Notes: generated from the sequence alone by a model not told the origin. DNA of 64,000 nucleotides from Neelides folsomi (GCA_034687125.1 JAQGBZ010000196.1:1-64000); one strand, 5' to 3'; positions 49,541 to 62,667 are shown, counted from the first letter of the stretch. Numbers and translations: made by a program.

Positions 49541-51407
49541 TTATCGGCTGACGGTTTGGGACACTTGCCAGACCCTAATTGTATTGTCAGAGTATCCGGC
49601 ATATAGCGTCTGCCCATCGGTTGACCACGCGAGGGAAAGGCAGTCAGGTTGAACATTCTTCGACGCTTGGGACACCACCTCCGGCTTCAATTCATCAACC
49701 ATGTTCTTCGTCTCGAGATCCTAAAAATTAAAATTCCAACTCAATTAATTAACGATTTTAATTATATCGTTAAAAATAAGTGATTTGCAAATATATTCAG
49801 TCCCATATCCGCAAAAAGTGTTACTTTTCATGATATTATCAATAAGCCTTTCATTCATCATAATAACTTGTGCACAAAAAGTGCTAAATGAATTTTGTAA
49901 ATTAAAGTTGACAATTACCCAAATCTTCACAGAGGGCCCGGTTGCAGCACAAAGCCAGTATCGGTTGGGAGAGAAGCACAACGCATTGATGATGTCGTTG
50001 TGGTCAAGAGTGTACAAGTGCTTCTCGTCGTGGAGGTCCCAAAGCATGGCCTTGGCGTCTTTGCCTCCAGAAGCACAGAGACTTCCATCAGGGGATACTG
50101 TCACTGTGTTAAGATATCCTCCGTGCTTATCGTGGGATGCCTTGAGCTTGCAATTGGCCAAATTCCAAACCTATGACCAAAATTGATAAAATTATTAGAT
50201 TGACTATTTCAATTTGGCTAAGACTTTGCTATAATTTATAATATTCGTCAGGTATTTATATAGCGAACAAAATTGTTTTAAATCATATCTCTCATACGAG
50301 GGAAAATTTTTCGTCATCATTTGAATATTGTTGATTTTTAATAAGTAGTTTAATTTAATTAAATAATTTTTTATAAACATGATTTTTTTATGTTTTTTCA
50401 CCTTAACAGATTTGTCCCATCCACATGAAACAATGACGGGCTGAGCGATGTTTGGAGAAAACCGAACGCACGAAACCCAATCTGAATGCCCCTCTTCTTG
50501 GATTGTGAATTTACACTGGGCGAGAGTGTTCCACAACTTGATGGTGTGGTCTCTTGACCCGGAAACAATTTGTCGGTTATCAGCGGAGAAAGCAACGCTC
50601 AAAACATCCTATCAAAATTAAACCTCAATTTAACCTCAATTTAATTTAATAACATTTAAATGTAATTGTTTGTATTAAAATGTTCAGTCCCATATCCGCA
50701 AAAAAGTGTTACTTTTCATGATATTATCAATAAGCCTTTCATTCATCATAACTGGTGCACAAAGAGTGCCCTGGATAGGAATTAAATGTGATTTGATTTG
50801 TAAAATACCTTAGTATGGTCTTCAAACCGCCTTGTCGATTTTCCTGCTGCCAAATCCCAAAGTCGAAGAGTTTTGTCCCATGAACCCGAAAGGGCAAAGT
50901 TCCCATCAGAGGAAAGGACAACGTCAGAAACAAAATGAGAATGCCCGTAGAGCCTCTTAACAGGAATTCCAAAGTTTGATTCGTTCCTCGTCAACTTCCA
51001 AACAATGAGGGTATTATCTAAAAAAAATACATTTTTCTTTTTAAACCGGCCATTGAAGTAATCGTTAATTAGGAATAAATATAAAATAATTGTAATATAT
51101 TTGATCAGTATTAAAATTGTTTTTTCAGATCTCACTTTTGTGAGGTCAAGCTTATCAACTGTTTTACCATCATTTCAAGTCCGTTAAACTCATAATTAAA
51201 AATTGTTTTTTTCAATTGGGATCATTGGATTAATGGGGGAGATGATGCTTGAGCATATGCTGAATATGGTGAAAGGGTTTTACCTCGTGAAGCCGACAGA
51301 AGAATGTTTTCATCTTTAGGGTTCGTGGCGATTTGGGTGACCCAACCATTGTGACCGCGGAGAGTCCCTCGGAGTTGAAGGGTCAAGGAGGATCCAGTCC
51401 CGTCCAT
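49541..51407 (-). CDS. Rack1: Receptor for activated C kinase 1 (ribosomal WD40 scaffold)
   Basis: Five exons (51407-51284, 51017-50809, 50608-50402, 50170-49919, 49720-49541) give 323 residues in phase. Seven WD40 blades are readable, with [104 protein letters not shown] and the closing [30 protein letters not shown]1 sits on the 40S head near the mRNA exit and docks PKC and other signalling proteins. Introns 2, 3 and 4 each carry a box C/D snoRNA candidate on the sense strand; RACK1/ASC1 hosts snoRNAs in vertebrates and yeast too. Confidence 0.98.
49793..49868 (-). ncRNA. Box C/D snoRNA candidate A in RACK1 intron 4
   Basis: On the RACK1 sense strand there is a C box ATGATGA (49861-49855) and a D box CTGA (49800-49797) about 60 bases downstream. 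The guide just before D, TTTTTGCGGATATGGGA, is complementary to CATATCCGCA, a segment I recall from the conserved 28S region ACTCATATCCGCAGCAGG. The fifth base before the D box would place 2'-O-methylation on the A of CTCA. About 90% identical to candidate B. The terminal stem is weak. Confidence 0.6.
50240..50329 (-). ncRNA. Box C/D snoRNA candidate C in RACK1 intron 3
   Basis: Sense-strand C box ATGATGA (50320-50314) and D box CTGA (50251-50248) are closed by a perfect 7-bp terminal stem, AATATTC (50329-50323) with GAATATT (50246-50240). Size (about 90 nt) and intronic position fit. Sequence is unlike candidates A and B, and I could not assign an rRNA target. Confidence 0.6.
50680..50757 (-). 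ncRNA. Box C/D snoRNA candidate B in RACK1 intron 2
   Basis: A near copy of candidate A: C box ATGATGA (50749-50743), the same internal sequence, the same guide (one extra T in the T run) and D box CTGA (50687-50684). Similarity runs past the boxes to a shared GTGCAC segment, so a whole unit of about 88 bases was copied between introns. Confidence 0.6.
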
Positions 51408-54290
51408 GATGAACTACTTCTCCTAATTAAATACGATTTTAAAGTCAGTAGGAGTGACGGACACCACGCCGGATTTTGAGCCGAATGGAATATAGGGCTT
51501 GAGAAGAAGATGGAAGAACAAGTGCGGAACAAGTTCTCTGAATCGACGCTAGATGTGGAAATGGAGAACTTCATATGATTTCAATCCCCTTCACATGTCG
51601 TCGCTGAAATCGATCGCAACTTGCCAAAAGGTTGAAAGAGAATTGAACGTTATTTGCACAAAGCAATGTAAGAAGCCGTTTGGATTGAAAAATATTTATT
51701 ATATTTTAATCATTCACTCTAATTTTATTAAAAGTTTAATGCTCCATCTCTGACAATATTTAAAGGTAGTCTGATTGAATTGATTGATACTGTATGTATT
51801 TATTTATATGCAGCATACATACGGTTTGCATACTTATTACTTAACAGAGCTTTTTAGTGCATTTAATGAACGTAAACTTTCTATGAATTATTACTTTTTG
51901 GATTATTTGATAATTTACACATACACATATAGTTTAAAGGAAATGGATATAAATGACACTAACTATGATAGGTATTTATGTACATTAACTAGCATGTGTA
52001 TTTAGGCTTTGATGGATGAATGGTTTTCAAAAGAAATCCGGAACTTTGAACTTGAGAGAAAGTTTTTTTGTATTTTACTTGAAAGTGAGCTAGAGAGATT
52101 CGGATAAAAGGTCATGTTATTCTAATTGAGTTAAAAAACTTATTTTATTTTAATAATCAATTAACAAATTAAATATGGAAAATGATTTAAAAAGCACTAA
52201 CTAAAGAGTGCTTTATTAGTTTAGTTATAAGAAGGAAGCAGCATTTAATAAAATAGAATCGATATGGTAGGTAATTAATTAATTCCGCTTTAGCTGTATC
52301 TTTTGTTTGAAAAGGAGCTCATCAAGTGTATTGACTTAAATTGGATATATCACTTAAATATATCACTTGAATGCTCAAGATCTCAATTTATTCCGGATTC
52401 TTATTTAGACCGGAAGATTTTTCAACTTCATCAAGAAAAAGTCAACATGAAGAAAAGGATGGCTCGGTCTGTTTCCCTTTCTCCCACTCATTCTTAATCA
52501 TTCAACTCCCACATTCCAGGAAAGTTTAGCCAAAATAAACTTCCACTTCTTAGTTAGCCAAATTAGTTCCTTATTTGCATATTTCAATTCAACATGTACT
52601 CAGGCAAATTTCACTGTAGCATAATTATTTAGAGAGCGCCTACCTACATGTATTTGAGTTAGGGTAAAGGGTTACATTTAAAGTTTAATCGATGAGCTCA
52701 AGCTTTTCGTAAAAAATTCTTACGTATTGGTATATTTTGCGAATGAGGTTTTTGAGAGATGTGAGCGTGGGAGTGAGAAGAAGAAAATTCTTTTATTCTT
52801 ATACGAAGCGGCTCACAGTTTAGATAGAATTTCCAAAAGTTACGAGGCCATGACCTACTATACGATTATAAAATAAATAATATCCTGCAAAAGGGTTCAA
52901 AAATTTAAGAATCCTCCAAGACCATTTTTATCATGTAAGACTCACAGTTTAGTATATCAATTTGGATTTCTATGTAATATCTCCAAAAATATTGAACCTA
53001 TCAACTTTCCCCCAGATACGTGAAGTCAAGTTAGGAGTATTTAAATTTAATTATAGTAAATTGACCCGAAAAAAACGATGGCAAATGACGGCAATCAAAA
53101 TCCTTAACAAAATTCAGTGATTTTTCAAAAAATCGGACATTTATTTGATAATTTAATTGTGCTATTGAGACGTCATACATAAAAGTAAATAGAACTAACA
53201 AATTTTACTGTGAGTGAATATTAGAGTAAGGAAAATAATCTTATTAAATTTGGAAATTTAATTATCAAAGGCGGAGATTCACATTGAAATCCCAGTACGT
53301 GAGAGTGAAAGGGATCTGATTAATAATGCATGAAAGGATTGATGTTCATTCCTGAAAAATTCATTCCCCTTATGATGTCATTTATGATTTCGAGATTAAT
53401 GGAAAATTTCTTGACAATCGATCTATTCAAATTAATCCTACACAGTACTCGTAAATACCAATATAAATAAAAGTATTTATTAGAATAAAACATTAAGTAA
53501 ATATAGAGTAGATATCTACTGTAAAGTGTAAGATATGAATTTTATGGTAAAAAGCAAGTTATTTTCTTAATATGGTTATACTTATATAATATATTATATC
53601 CATATCCATCCATATTTTGTTTTGTTGTTCAAAGATGATCCGAAGATCCTTTGGATGTCCCAATTTTGCAAATCCGCTACACATTGTGAGATAAATGGGA
53701 CTAAAGGCTAATATTATGCCAGATCATGCTTATGAATACTAAATTATGTTTCATCCGAGCGTATCATCCGAGTAATCAAAAACTCAAGGGAAATAATTCC
53801 ATGTAATGTACATATCCTGTAAAAATTGGCTATTGACCCATTCAAACTAGAGTGTTTACCAATACAAACCAACAAAGAATATAATATCTATATTAATGAA
53901 GACGCTTAAATACCAAATATAAAGAAGAATAACAGATATCTGTAACTAAAACATTGAAAATGTATGTAATATATCGAGTTATTGAACTCTTTATGAAATA
54001 TTGTGAAGTTAATTGAATTTCTCAGTTTTTGTCTTTAAAGAACCTGGAAAGTGTTTTAGAATCCAAGGAGCAAGAACCGTTTGGGGTGAATTCCCAACGT
54101 GTTCCAGACGCCCCCCCAAGGCCAAACGACGCTTTTCACTTTACCAAAATATTGCGCATGAATCCCTCCCTGTGTGGGTAGATCGGGGGGAGAAATTTCC
54201 TCTCATTCTTCCCGATCCGACGGTGGAGAAATTCCTTTCTTGAATAATTAGCCTTCTTGGACCCGTTGACTCTCTCTTTGGTGGACGAAG
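51408..54290. other. Gene-poor region between RACK1 and allatostatin C
   Basis: 2.9 kb of AT-rich DNA. Open frames (for example 51784-52005, 52303-52497) have no family likeness or splice context. The last 280 bases are GC-richer and probably hold the promoter and leader of the allatostatin gene. Confidence 0.5.
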
Positions 54291-57200
54291 ATGAGGAATG
54301 AAAAGAACAACATGATTTTGTTCCTCCTCCTTGTCATCATCGCCTTCATCGCCGTTCCGTTCGACTGCGTCCCTTTGGCCACCCCGAGTCAAATCTCGAG
54401 CAGCCCCGTGGAGAACAACCAAAGAGGACTCCTGCGGAAGACCAGGAACGTGGATGGAGACGAATACGACGATTATCCTTACAAGGTTTGCCCTAAACCA
54501 AGTTCTTTCATTTAACTTCATTATCATCATTCCATTCTTCCCATTATTCTTTTATCCTCATTTTTAGTCTCATTCTCTCATTAACTTTCATAGCACCGAA
54601 TAATTCTTGATTGTAATTTACAGTAGAAGAATTTAAATAAGATTTAGCCAGACGAAACACTTTAATGTTAAGTGAAATACGTTGAAGGCATTTGGGTCAT
54701 TTAAAAAAGGTCCTTCTAATGAACTTCGAGGAAAATTGTTTTTTCTCCTATTTAATTTTGATGACGAGTGAAATTGAAAGTGGACGATGGATTTTTTTCC
54801 ATCCCACGATTTCCATTCTGTTGAGGACTCTTGTTTTATTCTTTTATAAAAGAGACATGAAATTTTGAATAAATGAACAAGAACTGATAAGAACATGGGA
54901 GGAATAGAAGAATTTGTATCCTTAAGGTAGAAAAGAGCAAGAGATGAAAAAGCATAGGAAATTGAAGAAGGTAAAGTGACGCTGTGATGGAGATGTGAAA
55001 CGTTGGTATTTTTGAATGAAGGGGAACTGCAGAGGACAAGGAAGGATTTCGTGAGTTGGAGGAAGCTCAACATTAAGAGTAACTTGTTGCACGGGAAGAG
55101 AAAATCTCTAGAGATGAAAAGGAGAATCTTCAAAATCCTTTTAACTCATTCAATTCTCCAACCACCTTCACCATTCACTCACTCACATTGGGGAGAGAGG
55201 AAATAATAAAATATTTATGCCTAAACCCACGTACTTTCACACCTATGAATTTTAGACCATTTGCGAAAATTTCCCCGTTTTTACCAACAACTTTATGCTT
55301 TTGAGTTCACACTGAAGAATTCTTATGAATCACTCCTGACTTTTCAATACTACATGGTTTACTATTTTTAATTCTTTAGTTAACCCCATTAACTTAAATT
55401 CTTATATTATTTGGTCAAATATTGCACACATTTTGTTGCAATATTTGAACAAAAAATTTATTTTACCAAATTTTTTAGCCTCTAATGTGTATGTAGGAGA
55501 GTATGAGGATTATTGTGTAAGATTTTTTATAAGTTAGTTATAAGTTATAACCTTTTAATTTTACTCAATTTTTTGCCTTTTTTCTCAGAACAGCTCAGCA
55601 AAAGGTAAATAATTGAAGGTTTGTGTTTTGTTCAATGCATAGAAGCGATGATTACAAGTCTTGTACAGAATAATTCTAATTGCGCATTGCGACGCAAATC
55701 GCAATATCACTATACTTGACTCATGAATATCAATTTAATTTTATCTTGATAAAAAGGTTCACATAACAAGAAATGAATAATCATAAGTGATAAACTGCAA
55801 AATACTAAAAATCGAAAATCAGCTCATTAAAAGTTTGAAATCATTTGAAAAAGTTTCATTTGCACTTTCAATATAGAAAAGTTTGACTTATGTATTTTTT
55901 ACTCTAAAATGCTAACAAAATATAAAGATGTTCTAATGTCGTTCAACTTATTCCTTATGTATAAAAATATGTAGAGTAGTTATTCAATAAATATTTAGTT
56001 TGATGGTTAAAATGGTGGAAGTATATAACAGGCATTGTTAAACTTTTCATGTAGGTAATATACCTATTTATTGATTCAAACTTATGTGAGACGGTAAAGT
56101 TGTGAGATTTGAAGAAGTCTTGAAAGACTCAAAGGCTTAAGGGGAATTCACCTTTTCTTGATCCCTTCTCAAAGGAACCGACATTTTCCCTGTCGCATTC
56201 AGACCCCGTCCGCCCCGACATTTGAACAAAGTCAATTTCTTGCTCCGAAAGATCACTTTCCTCCAGTCTCAACAAGGTTTTTAAAGCTCACTTCTCCCCC
56301 CGCATTCAATCAATTTCCCATTATAGATAAGGAGATTTGGCCCACGCAGAAATAATTTCCAAAGGTTGAGAGATGACCCTCCAATATTCCTCAAGTGGAA
56401 CATGAACATACAAATTTACCTAAAGAGCTTCTCAATGGGATGAGAAACGCTTTTTCACCCTCTTCATATTTGCCAAAGAGAGGAAGGGCAAACAGCTCGG
56501 ACATTCAACAAAATGTATTCTTATAATAAACAAACTCCTCTTTCTTATACCAAACTTCTATTCAGTATTTAATATGAATCATATGAATCATCCAGTATAT
56601 GTATGTATGGTACAACTCGTATTATTTAAACAATTAACATAGCCAGATGCATCCTTAAGGTCAATAAGTACAATGATTGAATTTGACTTATTGTATGTAT
56701 GGTATAGGTAGTCATGATTTGCATAATAAAACTAACCTTTAACTAACAATATTGCAAGGACCAAAGGAAGGAATTTCAGGAGTGTTTAAAAAAGTCCAAT
56801 TTGTATTTATTTACTAATAATGAACATTGTTTGTCTTAGGCCATTGCAGCAAAGAAATCCGCACCGGTTCTGAACAAATTGATGTACGCTCTTAGGGATC
56901 ATTTCTACCAGGTTGATCGGGACTCTGCTGGAAAGGTAAATTGGAGTTCATTAAAGTAGCCAATCTTCTTTACTTAATTTGATATTCACCAGTAAGTTAC
57001 GTGTACGTGCTGAGAGTGTGTCCCATTGTCTATAGTCTCTATAGTCCATTATTTCTCATTCTTCGCGCACTTCTTTTTATCGCTCAACCTTGTAAAACTT
57101 TCATTTACTAACAACATTCATACTTTCTATAAGATCAAAGAGCTTTTAATTACCTAACATTATAAAACCTACACATTATAATACACTGTATATTATAAAG

Positions 57201-57602
57201 TATATTTGCTACTTTATGAGTAATTTAACTTTTCTTATTGTATGTCGAGTTTGTCGGTTTAACCTGATTTTGAATGTGAAGTGAATGTGTTTGTAATGGA
57301 TGGTTTGTAATATTTGTTAAGTTTTAAGTCACTTGTCCAATGTAAAATGAATGTTTACGCTAGATGCATGGCAATGGGGATCGGGTTGAGATCCTCGAGG
57401 ATCCCCGTGAGGAAGGAGGAATCATTTTGAGGAATTTGGTGAGTGGAGAGAAAAGAGAAGAAAAATATTAAAATTTAATTTTTCTTCTAATTAGATGCCC
57501 CTGTATGGAAACCTGGAAGGTGTTAATCTTCAAAGGAGGGGACAAAAAGACAGGAAGAACTTCAGGATTTGTTATTTCAACGCTGTTTCTTGTTTCTCAT
57601 GA
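54291..57602 (+). CDS. AstC: C-type allatostatin neuropeptide precursor
   Basis: Four exons (54291-54485, 56840-56935, 57364-57438, 57495-57602), all phase 0, give 157 residues. An N-terminal hydrophobic signal (MILFLLLVIIAFIAVPF) is followed by an acidic spacer, a helical spacer (LMYALRDHFYQVDRDSAG), and at the C-terminus a dibasic RR (136-137) and RK (142-143) before NFRICYFNAVSCFS. The core CYFNAVSCF, with Cys 148 and Cys 155 forming the family disulfide ring, is that of the AST-C/AST-CC group, somatostatin-related peptides acting through a GPCR on the corpora allata, gut and heart. There is no Gly for amidation, and one Ser follows the usual terminal Phe. Intron 1 is 2.35 kb and contains no other gene that I see. 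Confidence 0.9.
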
Positions 57603-59769
57603 AGATCTTTTAATTTATCCAAATCATTATGATCTTTCGCTTTGATCCTCCTCTGCTTTTCCCGAGCTTTTGCTTCCTCTCAAATGCTTCCTGTGTCCTA
57701 CTCTAATCAAATACTATTTCAAAGATATCATAAATAAATAAATGTAGTTTAAATGCCAAATGTCACTAGCTAATTAATGTAATATAATGATATGTAAGAA
57801 AATGTAAAATAAACTGTAGTTATATGGTATAAGTATATAAACAAAATCTAATCCTTAATAAATGTTCTTCATCCAAGCATCCATGATGCTCATTGGGTTT
57901 TTTTCGAATAAATCAATGAATCTTTTTCAGAATTATATTTAACCGAAAATTATAATTTGAAATTACTGTGTTATTAGCAATTACAATCACTCAAATTATG
58001 CTTCATTAGTCAAATAAAATAAAAATTAGATCACATTTGATTAAATCAAAGTTTAACAACTTTTGTTAGAAAAATTAATGTACCTTGAACATAAAAAATC
58101 TCAGAAAGTATTAGATATATTTTATTATATTTGAATTTCAAGTTAAAGTTAATTTATTATTTATTTAGTGAAATATTTATTATTAAAAATAATTAATGGA
58201 CTTCCAAATATTAATCATGAATGATCGTAATTAACGAATGTACCATATATCTAATAATCTAAAAGTTTATTTTACTAAATATTAAGTTTTATGAATTTAG
58301 TGATCGAGATTATGAGAATGTGCGATTGTGAGAATGAACCAGAGATTTATGGATTAAAAATACAAAAAATATATTAAAAACTTATTAAAGTTTGTTTCTT
58401 TATTTTACTAAACTTATTACATGATATATCAAAGCCATGACCAAGTTATAATTTAAAATTAATAGGCAATGAAACTTTTATGGTTAACTAATTTCTATAA
58501 AATAATACTTCGTTGATTGTAAACCCTTTGATTTGGAATTAATAAAATACAACTTCTTGGTTTCTTGAATAATGAACATTACACACACGGAAGTTTTATT
58601 CATCTCCAATATTAAAGGCATCATTTGGGACTCATTTAATAATAATAATACCATCATTACTCATTCGTATAAACACGACGAATCATTCAAAATGACATTA
58701 AATTGCATTGGTTCATCCCAACAAGTAATAATATCACACTCTCCATTTATACACCGAAAGTTGTCTCTATGAGTCTTCCTCATTAAAGACTTATTACTAT
58801 GCTCATCATTACAATCTCACAATAATGTTCTTGATTGTTGAAATTAATATGTGTCAAAAACTTGCCACTTTCTCCCTCACTTTGGTCATTATCCTTACAA
58901 TAGTAATTTACCATTTGCAGTTCCAACTTTCAAAATAGTCGGCGTAAGAACCAAATTGTGGTTTTAGTTTATTTGGAAGGAATTTATTTAGGAATGTGTT
59001 GATCGCTCCCATCGGACAACAATAATACAATTAAGGTTAAAATGTGTACAAAGAAGGAAGAGCTTGATGGCGCTCACGGGGGGAGTTTGATTGTTCAAAT
59101 GGCATTATTAGGAAAAGATTGCTCTCATCACTCAACTGAAAATTCCTCACCGTTACGCCGAATTACGTTCAAATTTATTACATGTATTTTATTACATAAA
59201 GAAAAGACTAGAAAGTTCGTCGTTGGTTTAAGAAAACATGAGAGGATTTTGTTTGCAAAATAGTATTTTTTTCATAGTACTTTGTAATTACTCTGTACTT
59301 AAATAAAAGTAATAAACATAACAAATACTCATCACATCACTCTGGGTGTCTAAATAATGCTACAAATACTATAACTTTTAAAATGTCTTTAAAGTGCCTT
59401 TAAAACTTTTAAGGAAACTTAACTTTGCAATAAGTAAATAGTAAATAAAACAGTTTATTAAAAAAAACTTTAAAAATGTTTACTGTTTTTACTAAGAACT
59501 GTAATAAAAACATTAAAATTTAATCGATTTCTTCAAAATCCTAAGGTGTAAAATACAAGTAATAAATGCTAAATAACAATAACGTTATTATTTCACTATT
59601 ATTATTATTATAATTAAGTTTAAAAGTAGTTGGGCTCACGCGGCGATGAAAAAGCTTATAAATCTAATGGAGTTGTTCCTTGGTTCAAATCTAGCGAATT
59701 TGGATCCCTCGGCGAGCTTCACTCGCTCCGTTTTAATTACTCAGAGTGCGGTAATGAGGCGGATCGGAA
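57603..59769. other. Intergenic region, allatostatin C to SAM-domain gene
   Basis: Very AT-rich. It holds the convergent 3' ends (AATAAA at 57733 for allatostatin; a minus-strand AATAAA at 59454-59459 may serve the SAM gene). No gene recognised. Confidence 0.5.
57733..57738 (+). terminator. Polyadenylation signal of allatostatin C
   Basis: AATAAATAAA overlapping signals about 130 bases past the stop. Confidence 0.6.
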
Positions 59770-62667
59770 TTATTGCTTATCATTATTGTTCGCTCCTCCA
59801 TTGTTGTTCTCGTGACAGTGGATGCAGTGAGAGCAGAGCGAGCAATTCCCCAGCAGCTTCGCCACGACCGATTTGAACTTCAGGGCTGGCCCCAACTTCA
59901 TGTTCATGTTCGTCATGAGATGATCCTCCGTGAGTAAAGGAAGACTCGAACCGTCGATCGACTGATCTTTGAACGCCTATAAATTGATAAACATCACTCA
60001 ATCAATACAAAGCTATAACCTCAATCAACATAATAAGAAAATGATCTCATCTAATATACTTGAATAAAATTTCCTATAAGCTATAGTTTACTATTTACTC
60101 TCACAATAACAATAAGTAATAAATACCTATACTTATTGTGTACATAGATGTAAGGTGTAATATTAGGTATGTATTTATATTAATCGTCGTCGTTAGTTTC
60201 ATTAAAGACACTTTTTCATAAGGACGAAAAAGCATTTAGATAAAGAAGCTTAAAGAATCACAAGATGTTAGGGATCATAATCCCAAGGTGTGACATTTGA
60301 TGATCTCTTCTAAATTACTATAATTGAGATGATCGCAGGGGATTAGAGATTTGGACAAGAAGAGGACGAGACCAATTTGGCTAAGACCCTCCCACCAGAA
60401 GCTTGTAGAAGTTGAAAGAGATTTGACTCTCTCTCCTTCGCCTATCATCTCACCCCCAGGACTATCATTTGTCAGCCTCTCCTTGTCAAATGGAGGGCGA
60501 ACAATGCGAAATTCAAAGAAGGAAGGAGACAAAAAGCAAAGCACAATGACTCCGTTCTGCTCTCAGATTCTCAAATTTTACTCCTTTGCCATAGACCATC
60601 ATTTCATATGCCTTTTAGTCCAAACAGGTAAACCAAAGTTGTGCTTGTAAACTTTAAGCTTTTTCTTGACGTAAGGTAAGAATATCCAAACTTAAGAATG
60701 TACAGTAGATATAAAATAGGATATAATATAAAATGGCATATAAAAGGACAGGATTGTAAAAAGTGTTTTTCCCTCGAGAATCTTCCTCATTTGAGGGGAC
60801 AATGTTCGTTAAAAATAGGGGAAATTCACGTCTATGTCAAGACTCCGCGTGAGAGGCTCATGTAAAAGACGTTTAGTTCGGAGATTCATGTTGGGATGAG
60901 CACGTCAGGGAAGTGATCGTGTAATAGTGTGTAATCTCCTTCTCATTGAGCATAAATGATGGTCAACCAAAAGCCACAGCCACCAAAGAGAAAAAAACCT
61001 TTCTCGATACTTTTCTCGCTTCAATGAATAGATTGGCCAAATGAGAGAGCTTCTTTATAAATAAAATCTCATTGCCTATTGCAATTTCATACAAAATAAT
61101 CCAACAATTTTCATCCGATGAAACTTTAATTCTCATGCAAAGAAAAGTATAATTTGAACTTTTAAAAAAATATTTCTCGGTTTTTGGGTATGGGAATCAA
61201 TCTGTAATTGAAGTCAGAAATCTATCTACATAGGTATGTATTATGTAGATGAGACAATGTAGGACTACCTGTATGTATGAATACTTTTATTTATTATTAG
61301 CTTGGGAAAGGAATTGGAAAAGAAAGATCATTTGAGTCATTAGGAGAAAAAAAGAAGATGAAAAATAGCCGTTGAGAGAAAAGATGTAAAAGAAATTACC
61401 TGAACATATTCCCTGCACAAGTCGATGGTCTGAACAAATCTACAAACTTCTTCTACACTCCATGAGACCATGGACTGAGCCTCGGTGGAACATCCGGTGA
61501 TGCAGGCAGAGACGCAATTTTTCTTTTTCTTTGTCGGACTCGGAGAGGCGGAGAGGTCCAGGGGGCTGTTGGCTCTTTTCGCGCTCGTCTTAACGTAATT
61601 CTCTGCGATTTGATTCGACTGGGCAGATCGGACCATGGAGAGAAGTGTATTTGTCGAACTCATGTCTATCACCGGAAAAGGCATGTCTTTCTCGAGGTTC
61701 TTCTCAAAGGAGGAAATTAATAATGACGCTGCAGCGGCGGCTTCTCTTGCTCCGGGTTTAAGGAATCGGGAGTCAAAGTCAAGCATTCTTGAAGGATATC
61801 TGCAATGAAAAGATTTTTATTAAAATTCCATAAAAGTGTACTACTGCTACTAAATAATACCAATATAAACTAAAAACTACTAAAAATTACACTTTTAAAA
61901 AAGACTCATCTTTAACTAAACTTTCCTAGTTTAACTAAAATCTGCCTTTTCTCAAAATTGTTCCAAAATACTTGCATGTTTTACAAAAGATGTTCCTTTC
62001 TCCAGATAGAGCATTTTGTTAAATGACTCAAATATTGTCAAAAACTTAATACCTACCTATAAAAGTAGAACTACTGATTGTGAGTGAGTATACTTAAGTT
62101 TACTAAAAATACTTATCTGTACATATGTCTGTAATTAACTAACATTAAGTTATTATAATTATTTATGTGCAATACAATATCTACAACTATGAACTTAAAG
62201 TCATAACGTCATATTTCAATTTTAGCGACTTAATCATTATTAAATACATCATGTTTAATTGTCAATCAATTAAACATCCGCGACATTCAAAGATTGAATA
62301 AACAATAAATATGTGTGCCATGTGGATTTCTTTCGAAGTATTGACACTCAATTAAAGTTTTATTATTTCAGGTGCGGAGCAGAGTCAACAAAGAATAAAT
62401 TAAAATCTTACTCGTTTGGGTTTGTGTGATTGTATTTAGCAGCGAGGTTTCTCATGAGGTCCGAGTAGTTCCTGGTCATCATGTGTTCCATCTGTTTCAA
62501 AGGCGGACTTGTGCTTGCACTCCGCTCTTCCGGACTCAGGCGCTCATTCTTCACAACCTCAGTCTGTTCGCGGTGTCTTTCGACAATCCTCTCAACGTGT
62601 TTGTTCTTTTTCCTTCCCATGCTCGGCTTCTTCACAGCGTCCTCTTGTCCATCAGGGTCAGCGGCGG
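59770..62667 (-). CDS. SAM-domain protein, SAMD7/SAMD11 or polyhomeotic-like (3' exons)
   Basis: Three exons (62667-62412, 61799-61400, 59976-59770) join in phase; the first enters in phase 1, so earlier exons lie further right, probably off the window. The last two join into a SAM domain: WSVEEVCRFVQTIDLCREYVQ plus AFKDQSIDGSSLPLLTEDHL and MNMKLGPALKFKSVVAKLLG. IDG..LPLLTE(E/D)HL and MKLGPALK are shared by SAMD7/SAMD11 and polyhomeotic, Polycomb-linked nuclear proteins that polymerise through SAM. Upstream is a basic region (GRKKNKHVERIVERHRE, then NYSDLMRNLAAKYN), an Ala-rich segment and a nuclear-signal-like SPTKKKKN. After the SAM domain the protein ends in a short Cys/His tail (CSLCSHCIHCH). 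The exact orthologue is uncertain; LPLLTEDHL favours SAMD7/SAMD11. Confidence 0.75.

Noticed and set aside
59640-59700. GGTTCAAATC, a possible tRNA B box
   Set aside because: No matching A box at the right distance and no cloverleaf; the segment lies near the SAM gene's last exon.
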